Assembly (NCBI RefSeq): GCF_000407485.1
Contig: NZ_ASWD01000002.1
Coordinates: forward strand, 1,054,001-1,118,000
Length of the DNA stretch: 64,000 nt
Reading direction: 5' to 3'
DNA from: Enterococcus pallens ATCC BAA-351
Lineage (GTDB): Bacteria > Bacillota > Bacilli > Lactobacillales > Enterococcaceae
Both the position numbers and the translations under genes were made by a program. How positions within the stretch are numbered: position 1 is the first letter of the stretch; each line of letters starts with the position of its first letter. This document shows positions 43,273-53,914 of the stretch, in pieces. The notes below the pieces were generated by a model. It saw only the letters and a list, made by a program, of their open reading frames with translations, ran no database searches and had not been told where the DNA came from.

Positions 43273-46200
43273 TTATTTAAAGTAGAAATGTGTCAAATTA
43301 CGTACTTCTTGTTTATTTGCATTTGATGGGAATTTCCCTGTGTTGTCTAAATAATTTCCTCCCTTATTTTGCACTCTAAAATAGGATTGCCCATTTGAAG
43401 GTGACTTATGCACTCTAACAACTTCACCAGTAGAAGGATTTCTTAATATAGTAGCTGGTCCACTTTTCTTTCCCCCGGCTTCAACAGTTTTTTTCCAACC
43501 TTGAGATTCAAGTTGATTTATTAATTCGTCTGGCTTATATTTTTTTGCTAAATCAGAAAAATTATCCCCTGTCCATTCTACATTTTTACCAGACCCATTG
43601 CCCTTACCTGCATTAGCACTTACTATAATCCCACCAATCCCGAGGACCCCAGTGGCTGTTCTCATAGATATAGTGTCTCCAACAATAACTGCACCATCAC
43701 CTGCAAAGGTAGTCCTTAAACCCGGAACAGTAAATTCAGGAGCTAACAGAAAAGCCATAAACGTGGAAATTGATAGGATTTCCTTTGCAAACTTTTCTTC
43801 GAGCGCGTCCAGATCCTGTAAACCATTGATATGTTGCCTCGCAGCTTCCGGAGCCATCCAAACTGCTTGTCCGCCGTTGTTAACCCAAGGAACTAGATAT
43901 CGTCCAGCGCTATCTGGTTCCCCTAGAATTCTTTCTAGGCTATCTTTTTCTTTTGGTTTACTAAATCTAATGTTGGTAAGACTAGAAGTCATCGCACAAA
44001 AACGTGTTATTGTATTTTGGTAAGCTCTGTTCCAGTTTAGTAGTAGGTTTCGGCCTTCCATAGTTTTTGGTAGTCCTTTATTCCCAGTTGCTTTATTATA
44101 AGCAATATTGATCTGTTGCTGGCGATAAACATTTTGTGCAACTTGCTTTACAGCATTCCCAAAACCAAAGCTACTTGAAGATGATTTTCCAGAAATAAAG
44201 CTATTGTTATTTCTTACACTTGGATAAGGATTTACTCCAATAAGATACTTGACATTTTCGACAGTTCGTTTGACGCTATTAACAATCCTGTTAGCAACGG
44301 ACTTCATTGTATTTCCAAACGACTTAACACTAGCAAACATTTTTTTCTTATGCCCAGTCGGATCTGTATAATTAATCGGATTATTCTCAACATAGGTATA
44401 CCCATTTTGGCTAAGCGGATTGTCTTCTTCCCCTTCGTAACTATCTTGCGTCAGGAAGGTTCCGGTTTGACTATCGTAGTAGCGTGCCCTTAGATAATTA
44501 TACCCTGTTATGTCTTGTGCTTCACCTGTATAACCATAAGGATTTCCAGTGTCATCTACTTCTTCTGGCATTCCGAATACTGAATAGCTATTCGTGCTAT
44601 TGAGTTCTCCATCCTGCGTCATGCCTGTCACACTGCCTCTAGCATCCGTCAGGTATTGGTACTCATCTTTTGTTTGTTCATTCTTATAGCTGAGTCGTTC
44701 ATTCCCATAGGTATAGGTTTCGCGGGCTTTTAGCTCATCATCATAGGTTTGAAGCACTTGCGTATTCTCTTGGTTAACATCATTTACGTAGTTGCGAACT
44801 TCGTAATAGTTGTAGCTATCCTCTCGAGTCGTATAAGGAATCAATACTTCCTGTACCTCAGAAGAATAAGTCACTTCGCCTTCACCTGGCAGGTTGCCTA
44901 AGCTTGGCGGATTAACAACAATTCCTTCCTCATTTGCCCGATCCTTCGCAATTTTTTGATGATACGCATGTGAGACCGTGTCAAAGACATCCATCCAAAG
45001 ATTACCCACTGTTTCCGGCAAACTTGAAATTCCTTGAATAACATTCTCGCTAAATCCGTACCAGAAGAGTGAATTTTCTTCCCCATTCGGACTTGTTTTC
45101 GGCGATTTTCTGCCACCAGTGTTAGGAACCGTGTTAGACGAAGGGGCCGATTCACCTGAAGAAGATTTCTTCGCATCCTTTTCTTTTCGCTTAAAGAGCT
45201 GATAAGCTGTTTCATCTTCTGTTCGGCTAGCAGTAAATACGCGATTGTCATCACCATCATACAGAGCTGCCATCAGGAGACCTTGATTGTCTTTTACCGC
45301 AAGCAAGCGATTTTCTGTATCATAGATATAATCTAATACTTCATCGGTACCGCTTTGTTTGATCCGATTACCATTCTTATCGTACTCATAACGGATGGTT
45401 TGTTCAGGATTTTCCATACTGATCAATCGATTATTGTCATCATACGTAAAATTAGTCGTTTGTTCTTTCCCATCGATGGTTTCCGTGCTGGTTAGTTTGT
45501 TTCCAGCTAGATCATAAGAATATGCGTAGCTGGCTAACTCATTCTTTTTCTTCTTATCAGAGACCGTCATTTGAGCAACTTGACCAAGACTGTCATACTC
45601 ATAGGTTTGAACGATAGTTTTGCCATCTTGAATAATCGTTTCTTCAGAAACATAATTATCTGCATCGTAAGCGTACTGATAAGAGGCAATTGTTTTTCCT
45701 TTCTTATCTTGATGGACGATTTTCTCCACTCGATTATCCAAACGATAACTTAGCGTTGAGACTGTTCCATCCTTACGTTTGATCTTCGTCATGTTTCCTG
45801 CTTCGTCGTATTCATAGGTGGTCGTTTTATTGTCACTATCGGTTACCTTTGTTAGTCGATCTAATTCATCGTAGTTGTATTTAACTTCTGATCCATCCGC
45901 ATAGGTTAGTTTCTCGATATTTCCATAATCATCGTAGTCGTACTTGATTAGACTACCATCACCTTGACGAACACCAGTGATTTCATCTTCTTCATTGTAT
46001 TCGTAATTCGTCTGACCGGTTAAATCATTCATAGATACCCGACGACCTTCTGCGTCATAAGTATACATGACCGTGCCATCCGATTTTTCTGAATAATTCA
46101 CCTGCAGAAGCTGATCTAACTTATTGTAATCGTACTTGATCGTTTTCCCGTTGGCTTGCTGAACACTATCCAGTCGATTATCTACATCGTAGGTATACTT

Positions 46201-49200
46201 CGTCGTATCTCCCAAGCTGTTTACTTTTTCGATTACATTGGATAATTCATCATATTTGTACTTCGTAACTTTGCCATTTCCATTAGTAATTTCAGTTACA
46301 TTTCCGACCGAATCATAGGCATAACTAGTTTTAGAGGCTTTATCCCCTGTCCCAGTAGTTGCTTCGATTAATTGATCAGCCTTGTCATAACTATAGCTGT
46401 TTACCCGCTGTCCACCGGAAGTAACGTTGGTTAGGTTATCATTCCCATCATAAGCAAATTCGTTGAAGGCTCCTTCGCTGGAGGTTACCTTTGTTAGTCG
46501 ATTGTCTTTATCATAATTGTACGTTGTGATTCGTCCAGCTGTATCTGTCTCAGCGATTAAACGGTCTTCTTCGTCATAACTATTGGTGGCTACTTGTCCT
46601 AATGGATTAACGGTTTCTGTAAGATTCCCATTTGGATCGTATTTGTAGGTTTCTTTGCGTTTGCCATTAATTGTTCTTGTGGTTAATTGTCCCACAGGAT
46701 CATACTCGTAAGCTGTTTGGCGACCGGTTGGCTGAGTCACTGTTTCCAAGCGATCTAACACATCATAGCTATAATTTGTTTTTATACCGCTAGGGCTTAC
46801 TGCTTCAACTAAGTTTCCAGCATCATCGTAGTCAAAAGTAGTGGTTAAATCAGCAGGATCAGTGGTGGTAAGCAGTCGTCCAGCTTCATCATAGGTGTAC
46901 TTGGTGGTACGTTTGGATTGATCTTCTTGCTGAATCAAATTGCCAGACACATCATAGCTATAGCTTTGAGACAATCCTTGAGGCGCGGTCTGTTGACTTA
47001 GTCGTCCAAGCTTGTCATAGGCATAACTGTATTTTGCGCCATTTGGCAAGGTACGATTGGTCGCCTGTCCATAGAGATCGTTCTCGTAGGTTGTCTGGTT
47101 CCCGTTTTCATCGGTTTCCGACAAAAGACTGCCCGTTTGGTCATAGGTATATTCACTTACACCACCAGTTGGTTTTGTAACACTTGCCAGACGGTTCATT
47201 TCGTCATAGGTATAGCTGGTCGTATTTCCTTCTCCACTTGTTTCTGTCAGTGGATTGCCCAGATTGTCATACGAATAACTCTGTACAGCTCCTGTTGGAC
47301 TAACCTTCTCCATTAGACGATTCAACGGATCATATTTTAGTGCCGTTGTATTTTCTTTGGCATCTGTATAAAGAATTAAGTTTTGATTGGCATCGTATCC
47401 GTAGTTGGTTTTTTCACCATTTTCATCGGTAATGCTCGATACATTTCCCAGTACGTCATATGTGTAGGTAATGACTCCTCCGGCTGGATTCGTTTCTGTC
47501 ACAATTTGATTAATATCATCATAAGTGTAGGAGGTTACCCGTCCTTTCGCATCCGTTGCTTCTTTCAGATTGCCATTTTTATCGTAGCTGTACGTCGTTA
47601 GTTTTCCTTCGACATCTGTCGAGGTTAACATATTCCCCATATCATCATAGGTGAAGGCTTCACTTGTTTTATCGGCATATTCTACCTTGATTAAGTTGCC
47701 TTGAGTGTCATATGCATACGTAGTGGTTTCACCTAGACTATTAGTTTCTGTGAGACGTTTGCCGTGATTATTGTAGGTATATGTCTCATCTAATCCTTGA
47801 TTGTCCTTCACATGAACCACTCGATCACTTGTATCATATTCGTACTCAGTGACTAAACCGTTCGAATGTGTTTCTTTCACCAAACGGTCAAGAGCATCGT
47901 AGCTGTTGGTTAAGGTTGTCCCATCCGGTTTTTCAATTTTTTCTGTTTGAGCGGTTGGGGTGTAGGATAGCTTGTAAACATTCCCATTCTCATCTGTGAT
48001 AGCTGTTGGATAACCAAGTTCGTTATAGGAATAAGTTTTTTGGTTGCCAAGAGCATCTGTGGAACTGGTTATTTGTTCTATCTGATTATAGGAATAGGTT
48101 GTTTTATTTCCTAATCCATCCGTTACAATTGCTGGCAGATTGTGACCGTTATACGCAGTGCTGGTTGTGTAACCTGCTGCATCAGTAACACTCGCCTGGT
48201 TGCCATTACCATCATAAGAAATCGATGATTTGTTCCCAAGTGCGTCGGTAATTGTTTCCAATGCGCCGCCTTTTGTATACGTATAAGAAGTTTTCTTCCC
48301 TCGAGCATCAGTGAAAGATAAAATATTTCCCATTGAATCATAGGTGTACGTATTTATTTCTTGGTTGGGATGAGTCACTTGAGTTACATTTCCCAATGAG
48401 TCATAGGTATAGCTGGTAGTTCGTCCGTCTACTGTTTCACTTAGCTTGTTACCATTAGCATCATACTCATAAGTAGAGACTACTCCAGCCTCATCAGTAC
48501 TCTTAATCACTTGGCCTAGATCATCATATTCCATGATCACTTGGGTTCCATCAGGATGTTCCGTTTTAATGAGATTACCGGAGGCATCATAGGTATTGCT
48601 GGTTAACTGATTCAACGGGTCCGTAATAGTTGCAATTTGATTAGCTACTTCATCATAGGTGTAGGTAGTAGTACTTCCTGCTTCATTAGTGTCGCTCAGC
48701 AATCGTCCTAGTGGATCTCTTTGATAAGTCAACGTTTGACTGGCAGCATCGGTTTCACTTAATAAACGGTTCCGCTGATCATAGACATAAGTGGTGCTAT
48801 TCCCTTCAGCATCGGTCATTTGGATTCTATTGCCGACACCATCATAGACATATGAATAGCTGCCTCCTTCACCGTTAGTCTTCGTTAAAGGATTTCCGAC
48901 AGCATTATAGGTATAACTCGAAGTAAAACCATTCCCATCAGTTTGAGCGATCACTTGACCAGCGCCGTCAAAGGTATACGAGGTCTTCTGTCCATCTGGT
49001 GTAGTTTCACTGGTTTTCCGTCCCTCATTATCATAGGTCAGCGTTGTGACTCCACCTAAAGGATTCGTCATACTAACTGGAAGACCATGAGAATTATAGT
49101 CAATAGTTGTTGTTCCTTTAAGGGGATTCACTATTTTATTTAGGAATGCCCCAGAATAACCATAAGATGTTGTATTTCCTTCAGAATCGGTTGTGCTAGT

Positions 49201-52200
49201 TACACGTCCTTGTTTATCTACTTCAAAAGCTGTACTCGGGCGATCATTGATTTGAATAGCTTTTAAATTACCAGAGCCATCGTACGTATAAAGGGTTTTC
49301 TTGCCGTCGAAGTCAACTTCACTGGTAATATGATTTTTTGCATCATAGGTTGCTTGTTTTACAGCACCATCAAATCGTGTTTCAGTTAGGATATTTCCAT
49401 TGTCATCGTAGGTATAGCTAGTGGTCTGACCTGCTTCATTTGTCTCACTCATCAGCCGGTTAGCTGCATCATAGGTGTTAGAGACACTTGTTCCATCCGG
49501 ATAATCGATTCCTGTTGTCCTGTATTGCTTATCATAATGATAGGTGGTACTATTTCCATTCCCATCCGTTGTAAATGTTTGCCCATTACTATACTCAAGA
49601 GTAGAAACTGCGCCTGTGCCATCTACCTGTTTTACGACACGGCCCTCTTTGTCATATGTGTTTTCAATAATCTTAGTGCCATTTCCATCATACCAAGCAG
49701 TCATCAGGCCTTCTTTGTTGTACTCATAACGAGTTTTTACACCTGTTGAATCAGTAAAACCAGTCAAATGTCCATTGTCATCATATTCATAGGTTAATTT
49801 GGACCCATTAGGCACAGTAATACTTCCGATATACCCTTCTTCGTTCATAGAAACATTGTAAAGAGCTCCTGTAGGATCAGTGATTGCTGTTAATTGTGCA
49901 TTCTTATTATAATCAAGCTTAGTAACGTTCCCTTTTTCGTCTTTCTGACTCGCTAGAAGACCAAAATAATTAAAGATTTTTTCTTGATTTTCACTATCTG
50001 TAATATGGTATTCTTTGACAGTATATTTTTCATTGCCATTGCCAAAATCGGCTTCTTTTGTTTCTTTGTCTTTCACTGACAGAGTTAAGTCGTAACCTTC
50101 AGGCGCCACATACTTGTTGCCCTCTTTTTTAAACTTTAAGATACTGCCATCGGTCCGCGTATAATAAAGATTGCCTTTTTCATCACTGGTTACCTGCTCG
50201 TTGTAAGCAAACGACCATCCTCGACCAAAGAGACTATTATAATCTGCCCCTTTTGAATTGTATGAACGGGTTATCTCGAAGTCGCTAGTAAAACTCGGAA
50301 TCGATACATCTGTACGATCTAGATAAAAATTCCCAGTATTAAGGTTGATTGGTTCAAATCCAAACTCACAATGCAGCCCTCGCCCCATTAATAAGCTGTC
50401 AATATCTTCTTTTGTTCCATCAGATAGCTTTGGTGGATTATAGGGCTTATCTGCATTCTTTTTCGGATTACGAATAAAGAGTGTATTATTACTCAAAAGG
50501 AGCATATCCTGCACACGGTTATCATAAACAATTTGTGCCAACGGAACGCCATAATAAGCCGCTATTTTAGGCAGAGTATCATATTGAGTAACCTTATAAA
50601 CAACGAATTTTTCGCTATTCTTCTTTCCGCTGCTATTTCCATCCTTTTTACTCTCAGCGTCTATCGTATAAACTTTATTAAAATCAGGACTAGTAAACGG
50701 GATCCCAGTTTGCCAATTGGATAATTTATCTCTATATTTAGTTGTTCCCTTTGGAAAATATGAATCAAACAAGCTTGAATTAGGATACTTGTAGGAGTAA
50801 CTTGCATAAGACTGCCCACTATAGCTCTTTCCTGCATCACTCAATTCGTAATCGACAATCGCTCCGGGAGTAGTTAACCCGTCTGAAAACACCCCTTGAA
50901 ATTGCAGCTTCCCGCTTTTGTCTGTTAGCATCATGGAGCGAAGTGCAACAGAAGTATCCTTAAGTGGATAATTTGCATCAACCGGATCCGGAATCGACCA
51001 ATTAATCGTCATACTTGGTCGTTTGTCCGGAGTGAAGTCTACCTGTCCTGGGCCACCAGTTGAATAAGTTGTGTAGAAGGCTCCACCATAATCATTTTCA
51101 TTCGTTGCTTGTACAACGATTCCATAGTTTGGACTTGTTCCTTGAACCCAGCTGTTTACCGCATCTCGAATATCAAAACTATGCATTCCATGCTTTGCTG
51201 GACTAATCGCATTTTCACCTGTGGGTTCTTGCGATAAACCTACAGAATTATCCCAGGTTAATGCGTTAATATCAAAATCCTGAGTAAGCTTGTAGCTGGA
51301 AAACGTTGCATTGGTTTGAGGATACTGGATATATTGGTACAAATTATAGGTAGCATTATCGATTTTTGCTTCTTTCGGAATCTTCGAAAAATCATAATTT
51401 ACTTTGGTATAGATTCTGGTACGACCTACGTCCTTGGCATTCCATATACCAGTCATCGCTTGTGTAATATATCCAACATACCCATAGCCACGTCCCTGAT
51501 AGGTTCCATGAACAGAACTGGTTACCGTATCAATCAGGTTTTCAGTCGGAACTGTTACTGTAGGATCGATTCGAACAGGATATGCTCGATTCGTGTCCTT
51601 AAGCCATTCTTCACTTGCATCAATTGTTAGTTCATACTTATCTTTTTGTTCTTTTAAGCTTAACTGAATCTCATCACTCGTTTCCCCAGCACTATCGATC
51701 ATTACAGGAGCAGACAATACAAACAGAACTTCCTTTTTTCCTTTTCTGGTAATAATGACCTGATTGTTTTCTACAGTTGCTGAGTATTTATCAGAAGAAA
51801 AATGGTAAGTAAACTGATGCTTCTCTCGCCATTCCTCCAAAATAATTTCTTCTTTGACGCCATTATCAGTAATTGTATACTGGACATCATCTGCTTCATC
51901 GACATTGTTGTACAAAAGAGCATTTTCTTTTACTGTGGCATTTTCGTAGGTCATATCTTTAGGAATTAACTCTAGCGTATCTTCTCCTTTAGAAACTTGA
52001 ATCCCTTGATTTTTATCTACTTTACTAGGCAGCACAACATCTACTGGACTGCTGTTAGGTTTAAAGACTGTTTCATCACTTTGATTATCGGTTATCAGAC
52101 TTAAATCAACAGGTGTTTCCGTCCCCTCGTCATCTTTGTATGTTTTTACATCTCCGCTAATATAAGTGATGAAATGTGTTTCATCCACTTTATAAATTTG

Positions 52201-52608
52201 TTCTTGTCCATCTACTAAGATCGGTTCGCCATACTTTTCTCTTAAGGCTTCTTCTTCGATACTATTCTTTTTCTCTTCTACTTCGGGTAAGCGAACCTCA
52301 TAGTCTTTGGGTTCTTCATCTTTATTTTCCGTTGGCTCTTCCGGTTGGGTTTTACCTTCCTCTTCCGACTGCTCACTAGAAGACTGACCTGTTTCCTTTA
52401 CCTCTTCAGTAGAAGGAACCTCAACTGAATTTCCTGCATCAGGAACAACAGATTCTTGAACACTTTCAATCGTATCCTTGTAATAATTTTCTGCCTTGCT
52501 TTGATCAACGGCTTCTTTAATATCCTCTGCATATGCAATAGGCATACTTCCCATCAGCAAGCTGACCAGCGTGACATACTTAACAAAATTTCCTACTATT
52601 TTCTTCAT
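43273..52608 (-). CDS. Secreted Rhs/YD-repeat polymorphic toxin (WapA-like)
   Basis: At 3111 residues this is the largest gene here. Order: signal peptide 1-27 (SMPIAYA); acidic Ser/Glu linker to about 110; a beta-rich region; a DNRLRE-like domain about 356-536 (wall or carbohydrate binding, as in Bacillus WapA); LysM about 669-715 (VTQYDTLPKIAAYYGVPLAQ); DUF6531-like start of the shell about 753-820; dozens of YD repeats about 886-2446; Rhs core about 2689-2753 (YNYLRARYYDSQTGTF..NPINYTDPTG); pretoxin region; toxin tip about 3008-3111. The tip (TILRNPSTGEVVRVHKSP, YLDNTGKF, THFYF) resembles barnase/colicin-type (BECR) RNases; this is tentative. An internal VPNTGG near residue 2510 recalls a sortase motif. 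Operon with sortase B and a membrane protein upstream, immunity gene downstream. Confidence 0.95.
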   Translation of the reverse strand: MKKIVGNFVKYVTLVSLLMGSMPIAYAEDIKEAVDQSKAENYYKDTIESVQESVVPDAGNSVEVPSTEEVKETGQSSSEQSEEEGKTQPEEPTENKDEEPKDYEVRLPEVEEKKNSIEEEALREKYGEPILVDGQEQIYKVDETHFITYISGDVKTYKDDEGTETPVDLSLITDNQSDETVFKPNSSPVDVVLPSKVDKNQGIQVSKGEDTLELIPKDMTYENATVKENALLYNNVDEADDVQYTITDNGVKEEIILEEWREKHQFTYHFSSDKYSATVENNQVIITRKGKKEVLFVLSAPVMIDSAGETSDEIQLSLKEQKDKYELTIDASEEWLKDTNRAYPVRIDPTVTVPTENLIDTVTSSVHGTYQGRGYGYVGYITQAMTGIWNAKDVGRTRIYTKVNYDFSKIPKEAKIDNATYNLYQYIQYPQTNATFSSYKLTQDFDINALTWDNSVGLSQEPTGENAISPAKHGMHSFDIRDAVNSWVQGTSPNYGIVVQATNENDYGGAFYTTYSTGGPGQVDFTPDKRPSMTINWSIPDPVDANYPLKDTSVALRSMMLTDKSGKLQFQGVFSDGLTTPGAIVDYELSDAGKSYSGQSYASYSYKYPNSSLFDSYFPKGTTKYRDKLSNWQTGIPFTSPDFNKVYTIDAESKKDGNSSGKKNSEKFVVYKVTQYDTLPKIAAYYGVPLAQIVYDNRVQDMLLLSNNTLFIRNPKKNADKPYNPPKLSDGTKEDIDSLLMGRGLHCEFGFEPINLNTGNFYLDRTDVSIPSFTSDFEITRSYNSKGADYNSLFGRGWSFAYNEQVTSDEKGNLYYTRTDGSILKFKKEGNKYVAPEGYDLTLSVKDKETKEADFGNGNEKYTVKEYHITDSENQEKIFNYFGLLASQKDEKGNVTKLDYNKNAQLTAITDPTGALYNVSMNEEGYIGSITVPNGSKLTYEYDDNGHLTGFTDSTGVKTRYEYNKEGLMTAWYDGNGTKIIENTYDKEGRVVKQVDGTGAVSTLEYSNGQTFTTDGNGNSTTYHYDKQYRTTGIDYPDGTSVSNTYDAANRLMSETNEAGQTTSYTYDDNGNILTETRFDGAVKQATYDAKNHITSEVDFDGKKTLYTYDGSGNLKAIQINDRPSTAFEVDKQGRVTSTTDSEGNTTSYGYSGAFLNKIVNPLKGTTTIDYNSHGLPVSMTNPLGGVTTLTYDNEGRKTSETTPDGQKTSYTFDGAGQVIAQTDGNGFTSSYTYNAVGNPLTKTNGEGGSYSYVYDGVGNRIQMTDAEGNSTTYVYDQRNRLLSETDAASQTLTYQRDPLGRLLSDTNEAGSTTTYTYDEVANQIATITDPLNQLTSNTYDASGNLIKTEHPDGTQVIMEYDDLGQVIKSTDEAGVVSTYEYDANGNKLSETVDGRTTSYTYDSLGNVTQVTHPNQEINTYTYDSMGNILSFTDARGKKTSYTYTKGGALETITDALGNKSSISYDGNGNQASVTDAAGYTTSTAYNGHNLPAIVTDGLGNKTTYSYNQIEQITSSTDALGNQKTYSYNELGYPTAITDENGNVYKLSYTPTAQTEKIEKPDGTTLTNSYDALDRLVKETHSNGLVTEYEYDTSDRVVHVKDNQGLDETYTYNNHGKRLTETNSLGETTTYAYDTQGNLIKVEYADKTSEAFTYDDMGNMLTSTDVEGKLTTYSYDKNGNLKEATDAKGRVTSYTYDDINQIVTETNPAGGVITYTYDVLGNVSSITDENGEKTNYGYDANQNLILYTDAKENTTALKYDPLNRLMEKVSPTGAVQSYSYDNLGNPLTETSGEGNTTSYTYDEMNRLASVTKPTGGVSEYTYDQTGSLLSETDENGNQTTYENDLYGQATNRTLPNGAKYSYAYDKLGRLSQQTAPQGLSQSYSYDVSGNLIQQEDQSKRTTKYTYDEAGRLLTTTDPADLTTTFDYDDAGNLVEAVSPSGIKTNYSYDVLDRLETVTQPTGRQTAYEYDPVGQLTTRTINGKRKETYKYDPNGNLTETVNPLGQVATNSYDEEDRLIAETDTAGRITTYNYDKDNRLTKVTSSEGAFNEFAYDGNDNLTNVTSGGQRVNSYSYDKADQLIEATTGTGDKASKTSYAYDSVGNVTEITNGNGKVTKYKYDELSNVIEKVNSLGDTTKYTYDVDNRLDSVQQANGKTIKYDYNKLDQLLQVNYSEKSDGTVMYTYDAEGRRVSMNDLTGQTNYEYNEEDEITGVRQGDGSLIKYDYDDYGNIEKLTYADGSEVKYNYDELDRLTKVTDSDNKTTTYEYDEAGNMTKIKRKDGTVSTLSYRLDNRVEKIVHQDKKGKTIASYQYAYDADNYVSEETIIQDGKTIVQTYEYDSLGQVAQMTVSDKKKKNELASYAYSYDLAGNKLTSTETIDGKEQTTNFTYDDNNRLISMENPEQTIRYEYDKNGNRIKQSGTDEVLDYIYDTENRLLAVKDNQGLLMAALYDGDDNRVFTASRTEDETAYQLFKRKEKDAKKSSSGESAPSSNTVPNTGGRKSPKTSPNGEENSLFWYGFSENVIQGISSLPETVGNLWMDVFDTVSHAYHQKIAKDRANEEGIVVNPPSLGNLPGEGEVTYSSEVQEVLIPYTTREDSYNYYEVRNYVNDVNQENTQVLQTYDDELKARETYTYGNERLSYKNEQTKDEYQYLTDARGSVTGMTQDGELNSTNSYSVFGMPEEVDDTGNPYGYTGEAQDITGYNYLRARYYDSQTGTFLTQDSYEGEEDNPLSQNGYTYVENNPINYTDPTGHKKKMFASVKSFGNTMKSVANRIVNSVKRTVENVKYLIGVNPYPSVRNNNSFISGKSSSSSFGFGNAVKQVAQNVYRQQQINIAYNKATGNKGLPKTMEGRNLLLNWNRAYQNTITRFCAMTSSLTNIRFSKPKEKDSLERILGEPDSAGRYLVPWVNNGGQAVWMAPEAARQHINGLQDLDALEEKFAKEILSISTFMAFLLAPEFTVPGLRTTFAGDGAVIVGDTISMRTATGVLGIGGIIVSANAGKGNGSGKNVEWTGDNFSDLAKKYKPDELINQLESQGWKKTVEAGGKKSGPATILRNPSTGEVVRVHKSPSNGQSYFRVQNKGGNYLDNTGKFPSNANKQEVRNLTHFYFK

Positions 52609-52629
52609 ACCATTACCCCTAACAAAATT

Positions 52630-53307
52630 TTAAGATCGGATTAATTCCTTATAAACAACTCCTATTGCAATTACTAAGTCAGCAACAAACATCGCTAACG
52701 AACCCATCGTTGGAAAAGTCAGACTAATCCCTATAGATATACTTAATAGTAGAAAGACACCCAGTAACATTTTCTTTAATGATGGATTTTTCCAATTAAA
52801 AGGTTCTTCTAGCAGAAGAGTGAGACAATAATAGATAAAAACAAACCGAAAAACTCCTTGTATATAAGTGGTTACAACCCAAATGAAGCTTTTCACCCAT
52901 TCATAGCTCATGGACGTAGACCGATAAATCCCCTCTCCGATTAAACCAAGGACAACTCCAGAGATCAGAATCAGCAGTACGTAATTTCTAAGTGCTATAC
53001 GTGTCTTATCCTTAAAAGAAACGCGTTTATAAAACTGGTAAAACAAAAACAGCAACAGGCCTAAGCCTACACTTATCGTCAAAACACCTAAAATATAAAA
53101 TAGATTGGCCTTTCTGCTAGCATTAAACATAGAAATCAGCAGCTCATTTAAAAACAAGTAGCTGCCCATTCCATAAAGCATTAAGCCTAAAACATACATA
53201 AAAAAATAGCGTTTTTTTGGTGCTATCGCTAATTGATTTTTAAACTGGTTTTCTTTCTCTTTCAATCGCGTGAACAACAAATCTTCTCCCCCCATCTTTC
53301 GCATCAC
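52630..53307 (-). CDS. Polytopic membrane protein of the Rhs operon
   Basis: The product (up to 225 residues) has about six membrane segments after a cytoplasmic N-terminus of 30 residues. Its frame overlaps the sortase gene by 68 bp. The preceding GGGGGGAG favours a TTG start near 53292 or 53280, so the exact start is open. It ends 21 bp before the Rhs gene. I recognise no family. It may help export or display of the Rhs protein or support the sortase; only the gene order supports this. Confidence 0.65.
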   Translation of the reverse strand: MMRKMGGEDLLFTRLKEKENQFKNQLAIAPKKRYFFMYVLGLMLYGMGSYLFLNELLISMFNASRKANLFYILGVLTISVGLGLLLFLFYQFYKRVSFKDKTRIALRNYVLLILISGVVLGLIGEGIYRSTSMSYEWVKSFIWVVTTYIQGVFRFVFIYYCLTLLLEEPFNWKNPSLKKMLLGVFLLLSISIGISLTFPTMGSLAMFVADLVIAIGVVYKELIRS

Positions 53308-53914
53308 AAGTAGATAATATTAATAGCCTGTCAGTAGGTTTTCTCTTTAATTCACAATAATTCCCACCTAGCTCTACAGAAAGCTCTTTGATTTTTCCAA
53401 AATAAGCGTTTACGTTAGTTTTATTCTCTAGCTGAAACGTATGATAGATATGTTCATCGGTAAAACTGTATGCCGCAAAAACCTCATAAGAAATCTTTTC
53501 CTGCTGTGTTTGGACGGTTACTCGTGTATTTTTGTTAAAAAATTCAGAATCGGCAAAGTATGATAGTGTGCCAAACATAGTCCCATCCTGTGTGGCATGA
53601 CCATAAATAATAGTTGCCAAATCATTAAAATCCTTTGCATTTACTCGTTCTGTAAAAATTGCGCCATAGATCGATTCGTTATGATCGATATCATGGCTAA
53701 GATAGTAGCTGTCATCAGTTGGATGCTGGGCAACAGGATAATCAATATTCGTACCGTCAACGTGTAGATACGCATAAACCTCTTTGTCATTGCTTAGAGA
53801 ACTAAGCGTTTTTTCCGAAGCGGCCTCCATTGACAACTCATTTAAGTGAGTCAGTTTAGCCCAACAGAGACATAGAATACCTAGTATTAAAATAAAAGTA
53901 AGGAATCGCTTCAA
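53240..53914 (-). CDS. srtB: Class B sortase
   Basis: The 224-residue protein has an N-terminal membrane anchor (about 4-20) and the catalytic residues His106 (IIYGHAT), Cys203 (LSTCD) and Arg210/211 (GGRRFVVHA). VYAYLHVDGTNIDYPVAQ and YYLSHD are typical of SrtB. Class B sortases attach NPQTN-type proteins to the wall or build pili. It leads the operon membrane protein-Rhs-immunity, and no protein with a clear C-terminal NPxTN signal is encoded here. Whether the Rhs protein is its substrate is unknown. Confidence 0.9.
   Translation of the reverse strand: MKRFLTFILILGILCLCWAKLTHLNELSMEAASEKTLSSLSNDKEVYAYLHVDGTNIDYPVAQHPTDDSYYLSHDIDHNESIYGAIFTERVNAKDFNDLATIIYGHATQDGTMFGTLSYFADSEFFNKNTRVTVQTQQEKISYEVFAAYSFTDEHIYHTFQLENKTNVNAYFGKIKELSVELGGNYCELKRKPTDRLLILSTCDAKDGGRRFVVHAIERERKPV

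Noticed and set aside
43598-52379. Many small frames on both strands inside the Rhs gene (for example 44898-45260 minus)
   Set aside because: They are shadows created by the repeats and codon bias of the Rhs gene, with no ribosome binding sites.
52630-53307. Membrane protein as the immunity factor of the Rhs toxin
   Set aside because: It precedes the toxin gene and the toxin tip looks cytoplasmic-acting; the gene directly after the toxin is the better candidate.
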